DNA of 64,000 nucleotides from Pedobacter ureilyticus (GTDB taxonomy: Bacteria; Bacteroidota; Bacteroidia; Sphingobacteriales; Sphingobacteriaceae), in assembly GCF_005925345.1 (NCBI RefSeq), contig NZ_SSHJ01000005.1, positions 1 through 64,000 on the forward strand, written 5' to 3'. Below, piece after piece: positions 26,444-34,971 of the stretch; positions within the stretch are counted from its first letter, which is position 1; the number at the start of each line of letters is the position of its first letter. The notes under the pieces are model-generated. The model saw nothing but the letters and a program-made list of their open reading frames with translations, had not been told where the DNA came from and ran no database searches. The translations under genes were made by a program, and so were the position numbers.

Positions 26444-27043
26444 TTAATAGAACTTAATTACTTTATTTTTCTCAAATTCCTCAATCTCTGCTGTATGACT
26501 GCGAACAAAATCAATATCATCGTAACCATTAATCAAACAAGATTTTTTGTAAGGATTGATTTCGAAGCTCTCAGTCTTTCCAGTAGCGTCAATCGTTACC
26601 GTTTGTTCTTCTAGATTTACCGTTAGGCTAGAAGAGGCATCTTTAGCTACCTGCGTAAAAATATCTGCTAAAAAAGCATCACTTACTTGTATAGGGAGCA
26701 AACCGTTATTTAATGCGTTGCCTTTGAATATATCTGCAAAAAAACTGCTAATTACCACATCAAACCCTGCATCTTGTATGGCCCAAGCAGCGTGCTCACG
26801 ACTACTACCGCAACCAAAATTTTTACCTGCTACCAAGATCTTTCCGCTGTAAGTAGGATCGTTCAACACGAAATCTGCTTTAGGTGTATTGTCGCCATTG
26901 TAACGCCAATCGCGGAACAGGTTTTCGCCAAAGCCTTCACGGGTAGTGGCTTTTAAAAACCTCGCCGGAATGATTTGGTCGGTATCTATATTCTCAATCG
27001 ATAAGGGTACTACCGATGAGTTTAATGTTTCAAATTTTTTCAT
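26444..27043 (-). CDS. leuD: 3-isopropylmalate dehydratase small subunit
   Basis: 199 residues from ATG 27043; the longer in-frame extension encodes repeat-derived residues. LeuD is the swivelling domain that joins LeuC to isomerise 2- to 3-isopropylmalate. The motifs [14 protein letters not shown] (about 16-29), [17 protein letters not shown] (about 71-87) and [18 protein letters not shown] are standard. leuC is not adjacent: the ABM and methyltransferase genes lie between them, all on one strand. Confidence 0.96.
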   Translation of the reverse strand: MKKFETLNSSVVPLSIENIDTDQIIPARFLKATTREGFGENLFRDWRYNGDNTPKADFVLNDPTYSGKILVAGKNFGCGSSREHAAWAIQDAGFDVVISSFFADIFKGNALNNGLLPIQVSDAFLADIFTQVAKDASSSLTVNLEEQTVTIDATGKTESFEINPYKKSCLINGYDDIDFVRSHTAEIEEFEKNKVIKFY

Positions 27044-27050
27044 TTTAATT

Positions 27051-27090
27051 AGTATCAAGTAGCGAGTATCAAGTATCAAGTATCACGACT
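27051..27090. repeat. AGTATCA short tandem words
   Basis: AGTATCAAGTAGCGAGTATC then AAGTATCAAGTATCACG lies in the leuD/methyltransferase junction. A simple tandem of the AAGTATC word. Confidence 0.6.
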
Positions 27091-27142
27091 TGTCTTCGCC
27101 TATTTCTTTACTTTTTGCTTTGGTCTTTCAGCTTTCCGCCCT

Positions 27143-27904
27143 TTATCTTTTCGAAGCTTTTATCCTCAACCTTCTATAATCTGCAATCCATTCGTCGTTT
27201 TTAAAATGCGTTGGCTTTAGGATGCTTACTGTTAATTCCGTTACTGCTTTGGCTTCTTCTTCATTTAAGTTTACGAAAGCATGTTGTGCAAACTGATTGA
27301 TCCATTTCTCCATTCCATCTTCTCCAATCAATTTTGTAGGTCTATCGAAAAGCCAAATTTGTTCTGCTTCGAAACCAGTAGACTCCAGCAAAGTGGCGTA
27401 ATGACTAATCGATGGAAAGAACCAAAAATTAGAAATCACTCTGTGTTCCAACCCTAACTCTTTTGCAGCTTGGTCTATCGCATCTACAATCGACTTCACA
27501 TTTCCCTTGCCACCAAATTCAGCCACTAAACGACCACCGTGTTTCAAGCTTTTAAAAATACCTCTCAACAATCCTCTTTGGTTTTCAATCCAGTGGAAAG
27601 TTGCATTACTAAATACGGCATCAAACTCACGGTTGTAGTCTAAGGCAGCTGCATCTTTTTGCTCAAATTGGATGGTTGGATATTCTTTTTTAGCTAATTC
27701 TACCATATCGGCAGAAGCATCAACTCCTAAAACTGTGGCACCACTTTCCTGTATTTTGGCAGCTAAATCGCCGGTTCCACAGCCCACATCTAAAATGTTT
27801 TCACCTGCTTTGGCATCCAACCATTGTAAAACATCGGCTCCGTAATTAGATACGAAACGATGTTGTTCATTGTAAAGTTTACTGTCCCAATGTATTTCTG
27901 GCAT
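27143..27904 (-). CDS. SAM-dependent class I methyltransferase
   Basis: 253 residues from ATG 27904; the upstream GTG falls within a repeat. Motif I is NILDVGCGTGDLAAKI (about 37-52), motif II region VLGVDASADMVELAKKEYP, and FDAVFSNATFHWIENQRGLL (about 95-114) resembles trans-aconitate 2-methyltransferase (Tam) and related carboxyl methyltransferases. The early LYNEQHRFVSNYGADVLQWL segment also fits that group. The leucine pathway has carboxylic acid intermediates, but no link is proven; position within the operon is the only hint. Confidence 0.88.
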   Translation of the reverse strand: MPEIHWDSKLYNEQHRFVSNYGADVLQWLDAKAGENILDVGCGTGDLAAKIQESGATVLGVDASADMVELAKKEYPTIQFEQKDAAALDYNREFDAVFSNATFHWIENQRGLLRGIFKSLKHGGRLVAEFGGKGNVKSIVDAIDQAAKELGLEHRVISNFWFFPSISHYATLLESTGFEAEQIWLFDRPTKLIGEDGMEKWINQFAQHAFVNLNEEEAKAVTELTVSILKPTHFKNDEWIADYRRLRIKASKR

Positions 27905-27913
27905 AATATCTCC

Positions 27914-27950
27914 TAGCCCCACCCAACCTCCCCAAAGGGGAGGGGTTTAC
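27914..27950. repeat. GC-rich palindrome, CTCCCCAAAGGGGAGGGG class
   Basis: AGCCCCACCCAACCTCCCC followed by AAAGGGGAGGGG. It partly overlaps the false upstream start of the methyltransferase gene. A decayed opposite-facing copy is at 28021-28060 and another at 31436-31470. Confidence 0.75.
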
Positions 27951-28020
27951 TGGATGTTTAATTTTTCTAAAGTTCTAAACTTTTATTACTTCTTTCAATT
28001 GTTGTTTACCTTCTGCCGAA

Positions 28021-28060
28021 AGTCCTCTCTCCTTTGAAGAGGGGATTTAGGGGAGAGGCT
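28021..28060. repeat. GC-rich palindrome, CTCCCCAAAGGGGAGGGG class, decayed copy
   Basis: CTCTCTCCTTTGAAGAGGGG followed by ATTTAGGGGAGAGG. It overlaps the 3' end of the ABM gene. Confidence 0.6.
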
Positions 28061-28337
28061 CATAATGCTCTACTGTAGGGAACGGATCATAAAAATGATG
28101 CAATAAAGCTTTCCATTCCTGATATTCCTCCGAACCTCTAAAGCCTATAGTATGTGCTTCCAAATCCGTCCAATTCACCAATAAGATGTATTTGGCAGGT
28201 TCTTCTATACATTTTTGAAGCTGATGCGAAATGTAACCTTCTATGCTTGCAATAATTCGTTCAGCTTTTGCAAAAGCAGCTTCAAACTCTGCAGTTAGGT
28301 TTGGGATTACATTTAATATGGCAACTTCTAAAATCAT
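28047..28337 (-). CDS. Antibiotic biosynthesis monooxygenase (ABM) domain protein
   Basis: 96 residues from ATG 28337; the longer frame reads a repeat. A single ABM/dimeric alpha-beta barrel: VAILNVIPNLTAEFEAAFAK, IASIEGYISHQLQKCIEEPA, KYILLVNWTDLEAHTIGF then YQEWKALLHHFYDP and the closing VEHY, matching the hallmark GxxxH...W...H pattern. Such proteins are small cofactor-free oxygenases or heme/quinone-related enzymes; the specific role is not known. It sits between leuC and the methyltransferase gene. Confidence 0.88.
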   Translation of the reverse strand: MILEVAILNVIPNLTAEFEAAFAKAERIIASIEGYISHQLQKCIEEPAKYILLVNWTDLEAHTIGFRGSEEYQEWKALLHHFYDPFPTVEHYEPLP

Positions 28338-28349
28338 ATTTTCGTTTCT

Positions 28350-28413
28350 CGTCATTCTGAGGAACGAAGAATCTGTTTCATAGGTTGCAGATGCTTCCTT
28401 CGTCAGCATGACA
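28350..28413. repeat. Palindromic repeat, GTCATTCTGAGG variant
   Basis: CGTCATTCTGAGGAACGAAG at the left and CTTCGTCAGCATGACA at the right bracket ATCTGTTTCATAGGTTGCAG. It occupies the leuC/ABM junction. Confidence 0.75.
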
Positions 28414-28420
28414 GGGTATA

Positions 28421-29824
28421 TTAAAGTTCCAGCAACTCCCTCACATCTGTTATTTTACCAGTTACAGCAGCAGCAGCAGCAGTCAAAGGACTAGCCAACA
28501 TTGTTCTAGCATTTGGTCCTTGTCTACCTTCAAAGTTTCTGTTTGACGTAGAAACGCAATATTTTCCTGCCGGAATTTTATCTTCGTTCATTCCCAAACA
28601 AGCCGAGCAACCTGGCTCACGTAGTTGAAAACCCGAAGCTTCAAATACCTTATCTAAACCTTCCGCAATAGCTTGTGCTTCTACTTGCTTAGAACCTGGA
28701 ACGATCCAAACTTCTACGTTTTCTGCCTTCTGTTTGCCTTTCACAAACTCAGCAACTGCACGTAAATCCTCGATACGAGAGTTGGTGCAACTGCCAATAA
28801 ATACATAATCCACTGGTTTGCCCAATAAACTTTCGTCATCGGCAAAGCCCATATAATCTAAAGCTTTCTTGTAAGATACCTGCTCTGTTTCTGGTTGAGC
28901 AGCAGTAGCAGGAATATGATCAGCAATGCCGATACCCATACCAGGATTGGTTCCGTAAGTGATCATCGGTGCAATATCAGCGGCATCATAAGTTAGCACC
29001 GCATCAAATTTGGCGTCATCGTCACTGTACAACGTTTTCCAGTAAGCTAAAGCTTTGTCCCATTCTTCACCTTGTGGTGCAAATTTTCTACCTTTAATGT
29101 ATTCGAAAGTAGTTTCGTCTGGCGCAATTAGACCACCACGAGCACCCATTTCTATACTCATGTTGCAAACCGTCATACGGGCTTCCATACTTAAAGAACG
29201 GATAGCCGACCCAGCAAACTCTACAAAATAACCAGTACCACCAGCAGCAGAAATTTGAGCAATGATGTAAAGAATAATGTCTTTTGCACCAACCCCTTTT
29301 CTCAACTCGCCATTTACCTCAATTTTCATGGTTTTAGGTTTCGATTGTTGCAAACATTGCGTTGCAAACACCTGCTCCACTTGTGAGGTGCCGATACCAA
29401 AAGCAATGGCACCAAAAGCACCATGCGTAGAAGTATGGCTATCACCACAAACCATGGTTTTTCCTGGTAAGGTAATGCCTAATTCTGGACCAATTACGTG
29501 TACAATGCCTTGAAAAGGATGTCCCAAACCATAAAGCTCAACGCCAAATTCAGCACAGTTTTTAGTCAACATATCTACCTGATATCTCGACAGTTCTTCC
29601 TTGATAGGCAAGTGCTGGTCTAAAGTAGGCACATTATGGTCGGCAGTAGCTACCGTTTGTTTCGGACGGAAAAGTCCGATGCCACGTTTTCTCAAGCCAT
29701 CAAAAGCCTGAGGCGAAGTAACCTCGTGAATTAAATGCGTATCAATGTATAAAATATCAGGAAAACCTTCTTCACGTTTCACTACGTGAGCATCCCATAT
29801 TTTTTCTACTAATGTTTTCGCCAT
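28421..29824 (-). CDS. leuC: 3-isopropylmalate dehydratase large subunit
   Basis: 467 residues. Aconitase-type Fe-S enzyme that partners LeuD. Iron-sulfur ligands are Cys in [16 protein letters not shown] (about 345) and the pair in [13 protein letters not shown] (about 405-408). [19 protein letters not shown] (about 130-148) and the C-terminal [20 protein letters not shown] complete the family pattern. The size matches bacterial LeuC. It lies 112 nt after ilvC on the same strand. Confidence 0.97.
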   Translation of the reverse strand: MAKTLVEKIWDAHVVKREEGFPDILYIDTHLIHEVTSPQAFDGLRKRGIGLFRPKQTVATADHNVPTLDQHLPIKEELSRYQVDMLTKNCAEFGVELYGLGHPFQGIVHVIGPELGITLPGKTMVCGDSHTSTHGAFGAIAFGIGTSQVEQVFATQCLQQSKPKTMKIEVNGELRKGVGAKDIILYIIAQISAAGGTGYFVEFAGSAIRSLSMEARMTVCNMSIEMGARGGLIAPDETTFEYIKGRKFAPQGEEWDKALAYWKTLYSDDDAKFDAVLTYDAADIAPMITYGTNPGMGIGIADHIPATAAQPETEQVSYKKALDYMGFADDESLLGKPVDYVFIGSCTNSRIEDLRAVAEFVKGKQKAENVEVWIVPGSKQVEAQAIAEGLDKVFEASGFQLREPGCSACLGMNEDKIPAGKYCVSTSNRNFEGRQGPNARTMLASPLTAAAAAVTGKITDVRELLEL

Positions 29825-29852
29825 CTTTTTATAAATTGTTTTTAGTTAGTTT

Positions 29853-29923
29853 GACAGTCTGAGCTTGTCGAAGACTTTTCCGTAAAATTAGAAAAGAATT
29901 CCTTCGACAAGCTCAGGATGACA
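29853..29923. repeat. Palindromic repeat, GAGCTTGTCGA class
   Basis: GACAGTCTGAGCTTGTCGAA at the left and TTCGACAAGCTCAGGATGAC at the right: nearly perfect 20-bp inverted repeats around a short AT loop with GAAAAG/CTTTTC, in the ilvC/leuC junction. Confidence 0.85.
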
Positions 29924-29936
29924 TTCTTTTTTAATT

Positions 29937-31418
29937 TTATGCAGTCTTAATCGACTTCATTGCAGTCATCGCTTTACGCAATTTTCTACCTACAACCTCT
30001 ACTTGGTGGTCACGTAAAATCTCATTAATAGCAACTAATTCAGCATTATCTACCGAGCCATCTTTACCTTCGTTAAAGTTTTTACCTACTAAATCAGTAT
30101 CTACTGTTTTCATAAAATCAGTTAGCAAAGGCTTACAAGCTTGGTCAAATAAGTAACAACCGTACTCCGCAGTATCAGAAATTACACGGTTCATTTCGAA
30201 CAATTTCTTACGAGCAATCGTGTTAGCAATTAACGGAGTTTCGTGTAGCGACTCATAGTAAGCACTTTCTGGTTTAATACCCGCTTCAACCATCGTTTCG
30301 AAAGCCAATTCTACACCAGCTCTTACAAAAGCAACCATTAAAGTATAGTTATCAAAGTATTCTTGTTCGCCAATTTTCACATCACCAGCAGGGGTTTTTT
30401 CAAAAGCAGTTTCGCCAGTTTCCGCTCTCCATTTCAACAGGTTCGCATCGCCGTTAGCCCAGTCAGCCATCATGGTACTAGAGAACTCACCGCTCATGAT
30501 ATCGTCTTGATGTTTTTGGAACAAAGGACGCATGATGTTTTTCAATTCCTCAGAAATATGGAAAGCTTTCACTTTAGCCACATTACTCAAACGGTCCATC
30601 ATGCCACTTACACCACCATGTTTCAAGGCTTCGGTAATTACCTCCACACCATATTGAACTAATTTAGAAGCATAACCAGCGTCAATTCCTTTTTCAATCA
30701 TTTTATCGAAAGAAAGGATAGAACCTGTTTGTAACAAACCACATAAAATGGTTTGCTCGCCCATCAAGTCAGATTTAACCTCGGCCACGAAAGACGATTT
30801 CAATACACCAGCTCTGTGACCACCAGTACCCACGCAGTAAGCCTTAGCTTGCGCCAAACCTTTACCTTCTGGGTCGTTTTCTGGATGAACGGCAATCAGG
30901 GTAGGTACACCAAAACCTCTTAAATACTCAGCTCTAACTTCAGAACCAGGGCATTTAGGTGCCACCATAATTACAGTAATGTCTTTACGGATTTGCATAC
31001 CTTCTTCCACAATGTTAAAACCATGAGAGTAAAGTAGGGTAGCACCCTGTTTCATCAACGGCATCACCGCATTTACCACCGCAGTATGTTGTTTGTCTGG
31101 AGTAAGGTTAATTACCACATCAGCAGTTGGGATCAATTCCTCATAAGTACCTACGTTAAAATTATTGTCGGTAGCATTTTTCCAGCTATCTCTTTTTTGC
31201 TCGATAGCTTCCTTACGTAATGTGTACGATACGTCCAAACCGCTGTCTCTTAAGTTTAAACCCTGGTTTAAGCCCTGAGCACCGCAACCTACAATTACCA
31301 GTTTTTTACCTTTTAAAGCATTTACGCCATCCAAAAACTCATCGTTAGCCATGAAATCGCATACGCCCAATTGGTTCAATTTTTCTCTAAGTGGTAATGT
31401 GTTAAAATAATTTGCCAT
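29937..31418 (-). CDS. ilvC: Ketol-acid reductoisomerase, class II (long form)
   Basis: 493 residues from ATG 31418; the longer frame begins in a repeat. Catalyses isomerisation and NADPH reduction of acetolactate and acetohydroxybutyrate in valine, leucine and isoleucine synthesis. The Rossmann loop is [20 protein letters not shown] (about 40-59) and [11 protein letters not shown] with the Asp/Glu metal ligands follows. The roughly 490-residue length and duplicated knot domain identify the class II enzyme, as in E. coli, rather than the usual 330-residue form. Confidence 0.96.
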   Translation of the reverse strand: MANYFNTLPLREKLNQLGVCDFMANDEFLDGVNALKGKKLVIVGCGAQGLNQGLNLRDSGLDVSYTLRKEAIEQKRDSWKNATDNNFNVGTYEELIPTADVVINLTPDKQHTAVVNAVMPLMKQGATLLYSHGFNIVEEGMQIRKDITVIMVAPKCPGSEVRAEYLRGFGVPTLIAVHPENDPEGKGLAQAKAYCVGTGGHRAGVLKSSFVAEVKSDLMGEQTILCGLLQTGSILSFDKMIEKGIDAGYASKLVQYGVEVITEALKHGGVSGMMDRLSNVAKVKAFHISEELKNIMRPLFQKHQDDIMSGEFSSTMMADWANGDANLLKWRAETGETAFEKTPAGDVKIGEQEYFDNYTLMVAFVRAGVELAFETMVEAGIKPESAYYESLHETPLIANTIARKKLFEMNRVISDTAEYGCYLFDQACKPLLTDFMKTVDTDLVGKNFNEGKDGSVDNAELVAINEILRDHQVEVVGRKLRKAMTAMKSIKTA

Positions 31419-31435
31419 TTTTCTATTTAGTTTTG

Positions 31436-31470
31436 AGCCCCGCCCAACCCTCCCCAACGAGAAGGGCTAC
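31436..31470. repeat. GC-rich palindrome, CTCCCCAAAGGGGAGGGG class, variant
   Basis: AGCCCCGCCCAACCCTCCCC then AACGAGAAGGGCT, immediately upstream of ilvC; it creates the false upstream start. Confidence 0.65.
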
Positions 31471-31560
31471 AGCAGGATGTTTATTTTTTTCTTAGTTTCT
31501 ATTATTAATCTTTAGTATTTTATCTTTCAGCTTTTTTTCTAGTAAAGCATGGTTCTGCGC

Positions 31561-31724
31561 TCTTCGGTTACTGCGGTCCCGCTTTTTGCTCTAATCTTTT
31601 TGTTGGCACTGCCATTAATAATTGTCATGCTGAGTTTATCGAAGCATCTATTAACAACCAATCCTTCAACAAGTTCAGGATGATACAACAAAAAGTATTT
31701 CCGCTTCAATCGGGTTTAGTTAAC
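31561..31724. repeat. Composite interspersed element, copy 2
   Basis: Arms TGCTCTAATCTTTTTGTTGG and CAACAAAAAGTATTTCCGC plus GGGTTTAGTTAAC flank a palindromic core (31622-31684, TGTCATGCTGAGTTTATCGA ... TTCAACAAGTTCAGGATGA). The reverse complement is the copy at 15970-16141. With the GTCCGAAG repeats beside it, it fills the 384-nt ilvN/ilvC gap, where no gene is supported. Confidence 0.75.
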
Positions 31725-31727
31725 AAA

Positions 31728-31802
31728 AGTCCGAAGACCGATGTCCGATGACCGAAGTGTTAAGTCCCTTATCTTCGGACTTCTGTCTTCCGACCTCCGA
31801 CT
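31728..31802. repeat. GTCCGAAG-rich repeat
   Basis: AGTCCGAAGACCGATGTCCG and the opposing CTTCGGACTTCTGTCTTCCG, abutting the stop codon of ilvN. Same word class as 18631-18735. Confidence 0.65.
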
Positions 31803-32438
31803 TTACATCGTAAAAATCTTATCGCCCTTATCCAAGAACTCATTTTCTATACGCTCTTCGCCTGGTTCGTCTGCTTCAAATTCTTTCAGTTTTTCGTGGA
31901 AACCAGCGCTATCTTTAATAATTGCAACCCTTGCCGAACGAACAAATTCAATCAGTTCATAAGGCTCAAGTGCTTTTACCAAAGCATCGGTTTCTTCTTT
32001 GTGACCAGTTACCGAGAATACTGTGTAATCTTTGCGAATTACCACCGCTGTTGCGCCGTACTGTCTCAATAACCGTTCTACCGTTACTTTTTCGGTAATT
32101 TCTTCTGTAGACACCTTGTAAAGTGCCAGTTCTTGCCAAATTACTTCGCTATCGGTATTGAAGTACACTTTCAGGACTTCAACTTGTTTTTCGATCTGAC
32201 GAGCTAGTTTTCGTACAACTTCATGACTTTCGTTAATTAAAATCGTAAAGCGGTGTATCCCTGCAATCTCCGAAGGAGAGGTATTTAAGCTATCAATGTT
32301 GATTTTTCTTTTCGAAAATATAATCGAAATACGGTTCAATAAACCAACCCTGTCTTCAGCGTAAACCGTGATGGTGAAATCCTGCTTACCTTCGTAGTCG
32401 GGTTGGCTTTCTATGTGTTTTATGGTGTCGTTACTCAT
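31803..32438 (-). CDS. ilvN: Acetolactate synthase small (regulatory) subunit
   Basis: 211 residues from ATG 32438; the upstream extension encodes a repeat. The N-terminal ACT domain reads FTITVYAEDRVGLLNRISII then NIDSLNTSPSEIAGIHRFTI (residues about 20-70), followed by RQIEKQVEVLKVYF; the C-terminal ALS_ss domain (about 110-190) carries AVVIRKDYTVFSVTGHKEET and IEFVRSARVAI. It confers valine feedback control on IlvB. It lies 112 nt after ilvB, where a palindrome-ended repeat sits. Confidence 0.95.
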   Translation of the reverse strand: MSNDTIKHIESQPDYEGKQDFTITVYAEDRVGLLNRISIIFSKRKINIDSLNTSPSEIAGIHRFTILINESHEVVRKLARQIEKQVEVLKVYFNTDSEVIWQELALYKVSTEEITEKVTVERLLRQYGATAVVIRKDYTVFSVTGHKEETDALVKALEPYELIEFVRSARVAIIKDSAGFHEKLKEFEADEPGEERIENEFLDKGDKIFTM

Positions 32439-32452
32439 TGTTCTTTTCTTGT

Positions 32453-32536
32453 CGTCATTTCGACCTTGTGGAGAAATCTTTGAAAATGGATTATCTAAAG
32501 TTCTCTCCATTTCGCTGCGCTCCAGTCGAGATGACG
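32453..32536. repeat. Palindrome-ended repeat, GTCATTTCGAC class
   Basis: CGTCATTTCGACCTTGTGGA at the left and CAGTCGAGATGACG at the right, 84 bp, in the ilvB/ilvN junction. Confidence 0.85.
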
Positions 32537-32550
32537 TGTGTGCAATTTTC

Positions 32551-34293
32551 TTACTTCAATCTAATTTCACTTACGCTACAACCTTGTGGTACCATTGGAA
32601 AAACGTTATTTTCTTTACCCACCATTACCTCTAAAAGGTAAGAGCCTTCGTGATTAATCATCGTTTCCAATGCTTTTCTAAGCTCAGCTCTTTGGTCTAC
32701 TTTACTAGCTTCGATGTAATAAGATTTAGCTAATGCTACAAAATCTGGGCTAGTGATATTCACGAATGAATAACGTTTATCATGGAACAATTGCTGCCAT
32801 TGGCGTACCATCCCTAAAAATTGATTGTTCAAAATCAAGATTTTTACTGCTGCACCAAACTGCATAATCGTACCTAATTCTTGCGGTGTCATTTGAAAAC
32901 CACCATCACCAATAATGGCAACTACGGTGCGTTCTGGAGCGCCATATTTTGCGCCAATAGCCGCAGGAAGTCCAAAACCCATTGTTCCTAAACCACCAGA
33001 AGTTACGTTACTACGAGTTTTGTTAAATTTAGCATAACGGCAAGCTACCATTTGGTGCTGACCAACATCCGTCACAATCACCGCATCGCCACCAGTAAGT
33101 TCATTTAAAGTGCGTAACACTTCGCCCATGGTCATTTCTTCTCCACTAGGGTAAAGTTCAGGAGTAATGACTTGGTCTATCTCTTGTTGGTTGTAATCTC
33201 TGAAAAGTGCAACCCAAGCTTCGTGCTTATTTTCCTTGACTAAGTTGGTTAAAATAGGAAGCGTTTCTTTACAATCTCCCCAAACACCAACTTCCGCTTT
33301 TACATTTTTGTCAATTTCGGCAGGGTCGATATCTAAATGAACAATTTTGGCTTGCTTTGCATATTTATCCAAGCGGCCAGTCACGCGGTCATCAAAACGC
33401 ATCCCAATCGCAATAATCACATCCGCTTCATTAGTTAACACATTTGGGCCGTAATTGCCATGCATACCCAACATACCTACGTTTAATGGGTGGTCGGTTG
33501 GTATTGCACCTTCGCCCATAATGGTCCAGGCGGCAGGAATGCCAGTTTTTTCAATGAATGCTTTAAACTCTTGCTCTGCATTTCCCAAGATTACGCCTTG
33601 GCCAAACAATACAAAAGGTTTTTGAGCACTGTTAATCAACTTTGCAGCTTCTTCAATAAATTCAACCCTAACTTTTGGTTTAGGTCTATAACTACGGATG
33701 TGGTTACACTTCACATAAGCCTCAAACTCTTCGACTTGTAACTGTGCGTTTTTGGTAATGTCAATTAAAACAGGACCTGGTCTGCCGCTTTTAGCAATGT
33801 AAAAAGCTTTTGCCAATACCTCTGGGATTTCCTTTGCATCAGTAATTTGGTAGTTCCATTTCGTTACTGGCGTGGTGATGTTAATTACATCAGTTTCTTG
33901 AAAAGCATCTGTACCCAAAAGGTGCGCAAATACTTGTCCGGTAATGCAAACTAAAGGTGTACTATCAATTTGTGCATCAGCTAAGCCTGTTACCAAGTTG
34001 GTAGCACCTGGGCCGCTGGTTGCAAAACAAACACCCACCCGGCCGCTCGTTCTTGCATAGCCTTGGGCAGCGTGAATGCCACCTTGTTCATGACGTACCA
34101 AAATATGCTCTAGTTTGTCTGCATAATCGTAAAGCGCATCGTAAATTGGCATGATTGCACCACCTGGGTAGCCAAAAACAGTGCTTACGCCTTCCTCAAT
34201 AAGGGCATTTAACAACATTTGCGAGCCCGAACCTTTAAAAGTAGGGGAGCTTGTTGTCGCCTTTTTCGTGGCTGTATCTTGTAAGGTTTCCAT
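32551..34293 (-). CDS. ilvB: Acetolactate synthase large (catalytic) subunit
   Basis: 580 residues. ThDP, FAD and Mg-dependent enzyme forming acetolactate and acetohydroxybutyrate. The catalytic Glu is in VLVRHEQGGIHAAQGYART (about 65-83); the ThDP motif is VAIIGDGGFQMTPQELGTIM through ILILNNQFLGMVRQWQQLF (about 455-500). The N-terminal 20 residues are a low-complexity Thr/Ser tail preceding the domain start at GSGSQMLLNALIEEGV. Length is typical for a large subunit. The broken ORF6N gene lies 56 nt upstream. Confidence 0.97.
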   Translation of the reverse strand: METLQDTATKKATTSSPTFKGSGSQMLLNALIEEGVSTVFGYPGGAIMPIYDALYDYADKLEHILVRHEQGGIHAAQGYARTSGRVGVCFATSGPGATNLVTGLADAQIDSTPLVCITGQVFAHLLGTDAFQETDVINITTPVTKWNYQITDAKEIPEVLAKAFYIAKSGRPGPVLIDITKNAQLQVEEFEAYVKCNHIRSYRPKPKVRVEFIEEAAKLINSAQKPFVLFGQGVILGNAEQEFKAFIEKTGIPAAWTIMGEGAIPTDHPLNVGMLGMHGNYGPNVLTNEADVIIAIGMRFDDRVTGRLDKYAKQAKIVHLDIDPAEIDKNVKAEVGVWGDCKETLPILTNLVKENKHEAWVALFRDYNQQEIDQVITPELYPSGEEMTMGEVLRTLNELTGGDAVIVTDVGQHQMVACRYAKFNKTRSNVTSGGLGTMGFGLPAAIGAKYGAPERTVVAIIGDGGFQMTPQELGTIMQFGAAVKILILNNQFLGMVRQWQQLFHDKRYSFVNITSPDFVALAKSYYIEASKVDQRAELRKALETMINHEGSYLLEVMVGKENNVFPMVPQGCSVSEIRLK

Positions 34294-34349
34294 TTTCTAT
34301 ATTTTATGGTTTTTGGTCAATTTCTTATCCCTCTTGGGTTAGTTTTTTA

Positions 34350-34935
34350 TTATTTCTTATCGATTTTAAAACCGATTTTTTCTCTGTCTTTCCACTTCAA
34401 TTGTGTAATTTTTTCATCTAGTAAGTTATCCATCGCATCATATAATTCATTTAGCTGTACATCGTGTTCGCCAATGCGCTCTTTTATTTCTGCTAACTGC
34501 TCATTAATGTTGCTTTGTTTCAGCAAAATTTTCCGAATGTCAACAAAGGCTCTCATAATGGCTATGTTCATTTCAATTGCCTTTTCACTTCTTAAAACCC
34601 CGCTTAGCATGGCTACTCCTTGCTGTAAAAGCGTAGGGTAAATTACCTCTATGTTTTTGTGAACCGGTCACAATTTGTGACCGGTTCATCATCACTATTT
34701 GTGATGATGATTTAATTTCACTTGATGCGGTCACAATTTGTGACTGGATGCTTTGAAATTCTACCGTCGTAAGCTGAAACATAAAATCATCTGGAAAACG
34801 TTGTATGTTACGTTTTACGGCCTGATTTAAAACTTTTGTCTCAACTTCATAAAGAACAGCTAAATCAAAGTCGAGCATTACTCGCTCTCCTCTTATTTCA
34901 TATATTCTGCTTTGAATACTTTTAATGATTTCCAT
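34350..34935 (-). pseudogene. ORF6N-domain protein gene, frameshifted
   Basis: Two frames make one protein. The first (34935 down to 34585) starts MEIIKSIQSRIYEIRGERVM then LDFDLAVLYEVETKVLNQAV, KRNIQRFPDDFMFQL, the ORF6N DNA-binding domain of phage and Bacteroidota proteins; it reaches LPYAFT and then leaves the frame. The second frame resumes as QGVAMLSGVLRSEKAIEMNI then MRAFVDIRKILLKQ and a coiled-coil tail. In family members LPYAFTEQGVAML is continuous; here a single G (34623) stands where a whole codon is expected, so two bases are missing. The middle contains repeated SQIVT units. It is wedged between ilvD (36 nt) and ilvB (56 nt). Confidence 0.85.
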
Positions 34936-34971
34936 AGCAATATTTTTCTTGGTAGATGTAATTTGCTAAAT

